DNA of 64,000 nucleotides from Lachnospiraceae bacterium (GTDB lineage Bacteria; Bacillota; Clostridia; Lachnospirales; Lachnospiraceae): NCBI GenBank assembly GCA_016283755.1, contig JAEENO010000017.1, positions 124,001 to 188,000 of the forward strand, read 5' to 3'. Shown piece by piece: positions 60,694 to 64,000 of this stretch (position 1 is its first letter; each line of letters starts with the position of its first letter). The notes under the pieces were generated by a model. It saw only the letters and a program-made list of their open reading frames with translations, ran no database searches and was not told where the DNA came from. The position numbers and the translations under genes were made by a program.

Positions 60694-61817
60694 AAACCTT
60701 CCTCATACTTCCATTCTTTGAAACCGTTATTCTTCGCCGCATCATAAATCGGACGAATTATATTATCCAATCGCCTACCAAATTCATCTTCTGCCAATCC
60801 GTCACAATACAGGCTCCGCACAATTTCGTCGTTATTCAAATGATACTTCGCTATCTTATCAAATCGATCCGCAACCTTATCATTCGCTTTTGCCAAAGAA
60901 TACGACAAATACTCCAGCTTATACAAAGGCTCAAAATACATATCCCAATTCGGCAAGCCATTACTTTTACTGCTATTTATTAACTTTGTCGTCGGATGCA
61001 GATTCCACAACTCATCATGCGCCACATACTGCCACGGCACAAAATGGTCCACTGAAATCACCTCTCGCGACATATCTTTATGCCCGTATATATCGCGAAT
61101 CTCCGGACGCAGCTCAATAATCAACTTCCAATAATCTCTTACACGCTCAATATCCCTCGACTGCGGCGCGTTTAATTTATCCGCAATTCCCGGAACGCTT
61201 GGATTGCGCCTCTGCAGATAATGAATCAAATTCAACTGCATCCACCCGCGAAGAATCTCCCTATTGCGAATCAAATACAGCACCCAGTCCTCGTTAATCC
61301 GAATCCTTGTATTCAATTGCTCAAATGATTCATAGTAATATAGCATTCTCCTCTGCGAGTTAAGCTTTTGTAAAAGCTCCTGAGGCTTGTTCCACACACG
61401 CTCTTCAATCTTTATTCCTTCAAGAAACGGAGATTGTATTCTGTATGGAACGTTTAGAATTAAGTATTTCTTGTATTGAATCAATTGAGGATCATCTGTT
61501 TTTTCAAGATAACTGATAATATTCTTTCTTTTCTCAGATGGCACAAATGATATATTATTTCCAATGTACTTCACAGCTTCTTCGAGATTATCCGTTACGC
61601 CTGCCGGGCCCAGTCGAAGCTTATACTCAGTAACCATGTACCAAGCATCAGCTATCATCTCGTTAATAAGTTCATCATACGTAAACGTAGTCTTATCAGC
61701 CGAAATTTTGCCCAAAACGGCCTGGAACCAGAAAAACTTATAGCAATTACTGGTGTTATCAAAAAGTCGACTTAGATAGCCAATATTAAGATTCTCATCA
61801 TAAGGAAGTATGTTCAT
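60684..61817 (-). CDS. HNH endonuclease domain protein
   Basis: A 377-residue protein. The C-terminal half carries an HNH motif: VISVDHFVPWQYVAHDELWN, then LHPTTKLINSSKSNGLPNWD, with His, Asn and the second Asn/His in the right order. The N-terminal 200 residues are helical and of unknown function (NCYKFFWFQAVLGKISADKT; LNVPYRIQSPFLEGI), perhaps a recognition domain. It lies between the NUDIX and MazG-like genes, overlapping the latter, so it may act with them on DNA of invaders. Confidence 0.85.
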   Translation of the reverse strand: MNILPYDENLNIGYLSRLFDNTSNCYKFFWFQAVLGKISADKTTFTYDELINEMIADAWYMVTEYKLRLGPAGVTDNLEEAVKYIGNNISFVPSEKRKNIISYLEKTDDPQLIQYKKYLILNVPYRIQSPFLEGIKIEERVWNKPQELLQKLNSQRRMLYYYESFEQLNTRIRINEDWVLYLIRNREILRGWMQLNLIHYLQRRNPSVPGIADKLNAPQSRDIERVRDYWKLIIELRPEIRDIYGHKDMSREVISVDHFVPWQYVAHDELWNLHPTTKLINSSKSNGLPNWDMYFEPLYKLEYLSYSLAKANDKVADRFDKIAKYHLNNDEIVRSLYCDGLAEDEFGRRLDNIIRPIYDAAKNNGFKEWKYEEGLCQ

Positions 61818-61868
61818 TAGTAATATACCTTTATCTAATCTATAATAAGAGCAACAACTTCTACGGTT

Positions 61869-62270
61869 CTATTTCATATCTGCCTTAATCTTATCTATAA
61901 GCGTTATATCCGCCGGAAGCCAATTAACATCATCAATAGTATCTTTTGTCAACCATTTGGCCGCTTCAGCCTCTTTTAATTCCAGATGGCCTTCTTTAAC
62001 TTCACAATAGAAACAATCCATAGAAAGATGAAACGTTGGATAATCATATTCGATGGTATCGATATATGGTCCTACTTCAATAATTGTATCTAATTCCTCG
62101 CGTATTTCTCTTTCAAGCGCTTGCTCCGGAGTTTCTCCTTCTTCTATCTTTCCACCCGGGAATTCCCAACCACCTTTAAGATCTCCATAACCTCTGGCTG
62201 TCGCAAATATCTTCTTTTTTTCTTTGATTGAATCGCAGATAACTGCTGCAACAACTTTAACTGTCTTCAC
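61869..62270 (-). CDS. NUDIX hydrolase, MutT/8-oxo-dGTP diphosphatase-like
   Basis: A 133-residue NUDIX protein with the full box GGKIEEGETPEQALEREIRE followed by EL, after GGWEFPG. The start VKVVAAVICDSIKEKKKIFA is as in MutT-type (deoxy)nucleoside triphosphate pyrophosphohydrolases. The start is GTG two bases after the helicase stop, so the genes are coupled. Genes of this type often accompany DUF3427 helicases, which suggests a joint role. Confidence 0.92.
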   Translation of the reverse strand: MKTVKVVAAVICDSIKEKKKIFATARGYGDLKGGWEFPGGKIEEGETPEQALEREIREELDTIIEVGPYIDTIEYDYPTFHLSMDCFYCEVKEGHLELKEAEAAKWLTKDTIDDVNWLPADITLIDKIKADMK

Positions 62271-62272
62271 GT

Positions 62273-64000
62273 CTATGCCTCTCCAACTATATATTCATAG
62301 ATATCTTCTCTAACCGGAACATCCAATTTGTAATTAATCTCAAATGCATCATCATTAGTCTTTGGCATTTTGATTGGTGTCGGTTCATCTTGCGCAAACA
62401 TTTCACCTAAGAAATAGAATTCTTTTGCTTCTTTATCATCCTTATTTTTTCTAATAAACAAATAAATCCTATTATTCTTATCATCTTCTGTTCGTTTATA
62501 GAAATGATCAGCGTCACTAGAATCAACTTTTCTTGGATGTTTTGATAATGCAATTAAATTGTCAGACGTTACAAATCTATCCTCATAAGCGATTGCATCT
62601 TCAGCCTTATCATAATTAATGAATACCGGAAGAGTCTTTGTCGATTTATCATATAAATAGCCAAAAATGCTTCCGTTTTTATTTTTATCCCAATTTAACA
62701 ATCGGCAAACATCCTCATATGTATATTTCTGGTATAACGTCAAATTTGTATTGTTATAATGATTATCATATTGTTCTTTACATACGCGCATGCCATACTC
62801 AAGCAAATCTATAACCATATCACGGAAATCATCATTTAATAATAATAGGTTTCTAAAATTGGAAGAAAGCCGATATCCACCATTCGTTTTCTCAACAAGA
62901 ATGCAATTATCATATTTCTTACGTTCTGATCCTACAGGGAACTGATTAGTAAGATTTCTATACACAGAATCCTCTGTAGCCTTATCAAATGATATATTAA
63001 ACATACTGCTAATAGTGTTAGCATATAAAACAAGTCTATAATCTTGTGTAATAAGACTTTTTAAAACCGCGAGTTCATGTATACGCTTCATCTTTGTAAC
63101 TTTTTTAGACAGAAATTCGATTATCTGCGCTTCTACCTCACTTAATCTTATGCCGTACTCATCTTTATCATACTCAACTAGAAAAGCATAATATGAACCG
63201 CATTTTTCAAAATACTTACTCACATCAATAGAACCATATTCTCCGAAATCCAACACTGTCGGAATACGTCCAAGACGATACTTAAGCTGCTCGTATGCGT
63301 TCTTTAATATCCTTATATCATTTGTTTTCGCAAAATCAATTGATTTAAAGATTCTCTGCCTTGAGATCTCATCAAAATGAACGGTAGATGCTCCAGGGAT
63401 AACACGTGTTCCCTCTGTCACATACCGTCTCATTGAATCCTTGTTATAACTTCTATCTCCAGAAAGTGCAATTGGAATCATGTAGTTATTGGTATAATTA
63501 CCAATAAAATCAATTATAACAACATATTCCTTATCATCCGCCTTTCTAAGACCACGTCCTAGCTGCTGAACAAACACGATTGGAGACTGCGTCTCTCGAA
63601 GCATTAATACCTGATTAATCTCTGGAATATCAACGCCCTCATTAAAAATATCAATCGTAAAGATATAATCCAAAAACGGCATATTATTCGAATCTGCTTC
63701 AATACCATTTTTGATATTATCTAAATGTGCTTTGTATATATCTTCGTTAACATCTGTTGTTAGTAATTCAATGCACTGTTCCCGGGTATTCTCACTATCA
63801 TCCCCAAACAATGCTTTTGCATAATATCCTTTTTCAAGAAACTTATTCGCAAGTTCACTTGCTTCGTCTTTTCTACTGCAGAAAACTATTCCTTTAACTC
63901 TGTCTCCGCTGTATCCATAATAATTTGCCTGCTCTAAGATATAGTTGACTCTCTTATCCGAAACCAAATATTTGAAATTACTTAGAGCAGTTTCATTATT
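62273..64000 (-). CDS. Superfamily 2 DEAD/DEAH helicase with DUF3427 (C-terminal part, cut by window end)
   Basis: The frame is open to the window edge, so the start, the Walker motifs and any N-terminal nuclease domain are missing. About 575 residues are visible. The second RecA-like domain has motif IV KGIVFCSRKDEASELA, motif V FNEGVDIPEINQVLMLRET and motif VI FVQQLGRGLRKADDKEYVV. Then comes DUF3427: GRIPTVLDFGEYGSIDVSKY, and near the end TYEDVCRLLNWDKNKNGSIF, TKTLPVFINYDKAEDAIAYE, RIYLFIRKNKDDKEAKEFYF and KLDVPVREDIYEYIVG. Full-length members often begin with a phospholipase D-like nuclease domain. The context fits a defence role. Confidence 0.92.
   Translation of the reverse strand, partial: NNETALSNFKYLVSDKRVNYILEQANYYGYSGDRVKGIVFCSRKDEASELANKFLEKGYYAKALFGDDSENTREQCIELLTTDVNEDIYKAHLDNIKNGIEADSNNMPFLDYIFTIDIFNEGVDIPEINQVLMLRETQSPIVFVQQLGRGLRKADDKEYVVIIDFIGNYTNNYMIPIALSGDRSYNKDSMRRYVTEGTRVIPGASTVHFDEISRQRIFKSIDFAKTNDIRILKNAYEQLKYRLGRIPTVLDFGEYGSIDVSKYFEKCGSYYAFLVEYDKDEYGIRLSEVEAQIIEFLSKKVTKMKRIHELAVLKSLITQDYRLVLYANTISSMFNISFDKATEDSVYRNLTNQFPVGSERKKYDNCILVEKTNGGYRLSSNFRNLLLLNDDFRDMVIDLLEYGMRVCKEQYDNHYNNTNLTLYQKYTYEDVCRLLNWDKNKNGSIFGYLYDKSTKTLPVFINYDKAEDAIAYEDRFVTSDNLIALSKHPRKVDSSDADHFYKRTEDDKNNRIYLFIRKNKDDKEAKEFYFLGEMFAQDEPTPIKMPKTNDDAFEINYKLDVPVREDIYEYIVGEA

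Noticed and set aside
1-64000. tRNA, rRNA, CRISPR arrays, riboswitches, phage attachment sites and intact insertion sequences.
   Set aside because: Gaps between genes are short and none contained a recognisable cloverleaf, regular spaced repeats, a known aptamer pattern or a transposase with terminal inverted repeats.

Overview
The window is a stretch of bacterial chromosome from a motile, low-GC Gram-positive anaerobe, most likely a member of the Lachnospiraceae (genus not resolved). The reasons are the Bacillus/Clostridium-type order dprA-topA-codY-flgB-flgC-fliE-fliF-fliG-fliH-fliI, Shine-Dalgarno sites of the AGGAGG type with frequent GTG/TTG starts, sigma-A promoters, and several uncharacterised families that I associate with Lachnospiraceae (a DUF4317 protein, a tocopherol-cyclase-like protein, an Hsp70-like/solenoid gene pair). 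No rRNA, tRNA, CRISPR array or intact insertion sequence was seen.

Layout. 1-11 kb, minus strand: the flagellar basal-body/export operon (fliI cut by the window start), codY with a near-perfect CodY box over its own promoter, topA, dprA and a YifB/ComM-type AAA ATPase. 11-17 kb: an RluA-family pseudouridine synthase and a DUF1292 protein on the plus strand, facing a short UvrD-type helicase, then gltX and coaBC. 17-24 kb: an uncharacterised operon encoding an 1186-residue beta/solenoid protein, a degenerate Hsp70-like protein, a TPR protein and a coiled-coil membrane protein, running on into coaBC. 24-33 kb: a plus-strand PLP aminotransferase, a minus-strand greA-hybrid kinase-asparaginase-hybrid kinase operon, and a plus-strand DUF4317 gene. 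33-41 kb: phosphodiester glycosidase, tocopherol-cyclase-like protein, GH3 beta-glucosidase, a lipoprotein M3 peptidase and a GPH-type sugar symporter.

41-46 kb is an accessory patch: two membrane-associated proteins of unknown function and a secreted papain-like peptidase gene broken by a frameshift, bracketed by two 32-bp identical terminator hairpins; next to it lie a PD-(D/E)XK nuclease/transposase-family gene and a second copy of the M3 lipoprotein. 46-54 kb: a chemoreceptor, a MacB-like ABC exporter cotranscribed with a ZIP metal transporter, and a lipoprotein. 54-64 kb is defence-like or mobile in character: a HipA-fold kinase overlapping a DUF2442/helix-turn-helix partner under a promoter with two matching palindromes, a HAD phosphatase with an AAA/DUF234 ATPase, a TrmH methyltransferase with a stray duplicated fragment, a GNAT acetyltransferase, then UPF0489, MazG-like pyrophosphohydrolase, HNH nuclease, NUDIX hydrolase and a DUF3427 superfamily-2 helicase cut by the window end.

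The genome is compact. Terminators repeatedly overlap stop codons, and in three places a terminator-like hairpin is interleaved with the promoter of the next gene. The most promising undescribed systems are the HipA-like/HTH module, the Hsp70-like/solenoid operon and the DUF3427 helicase cluster.
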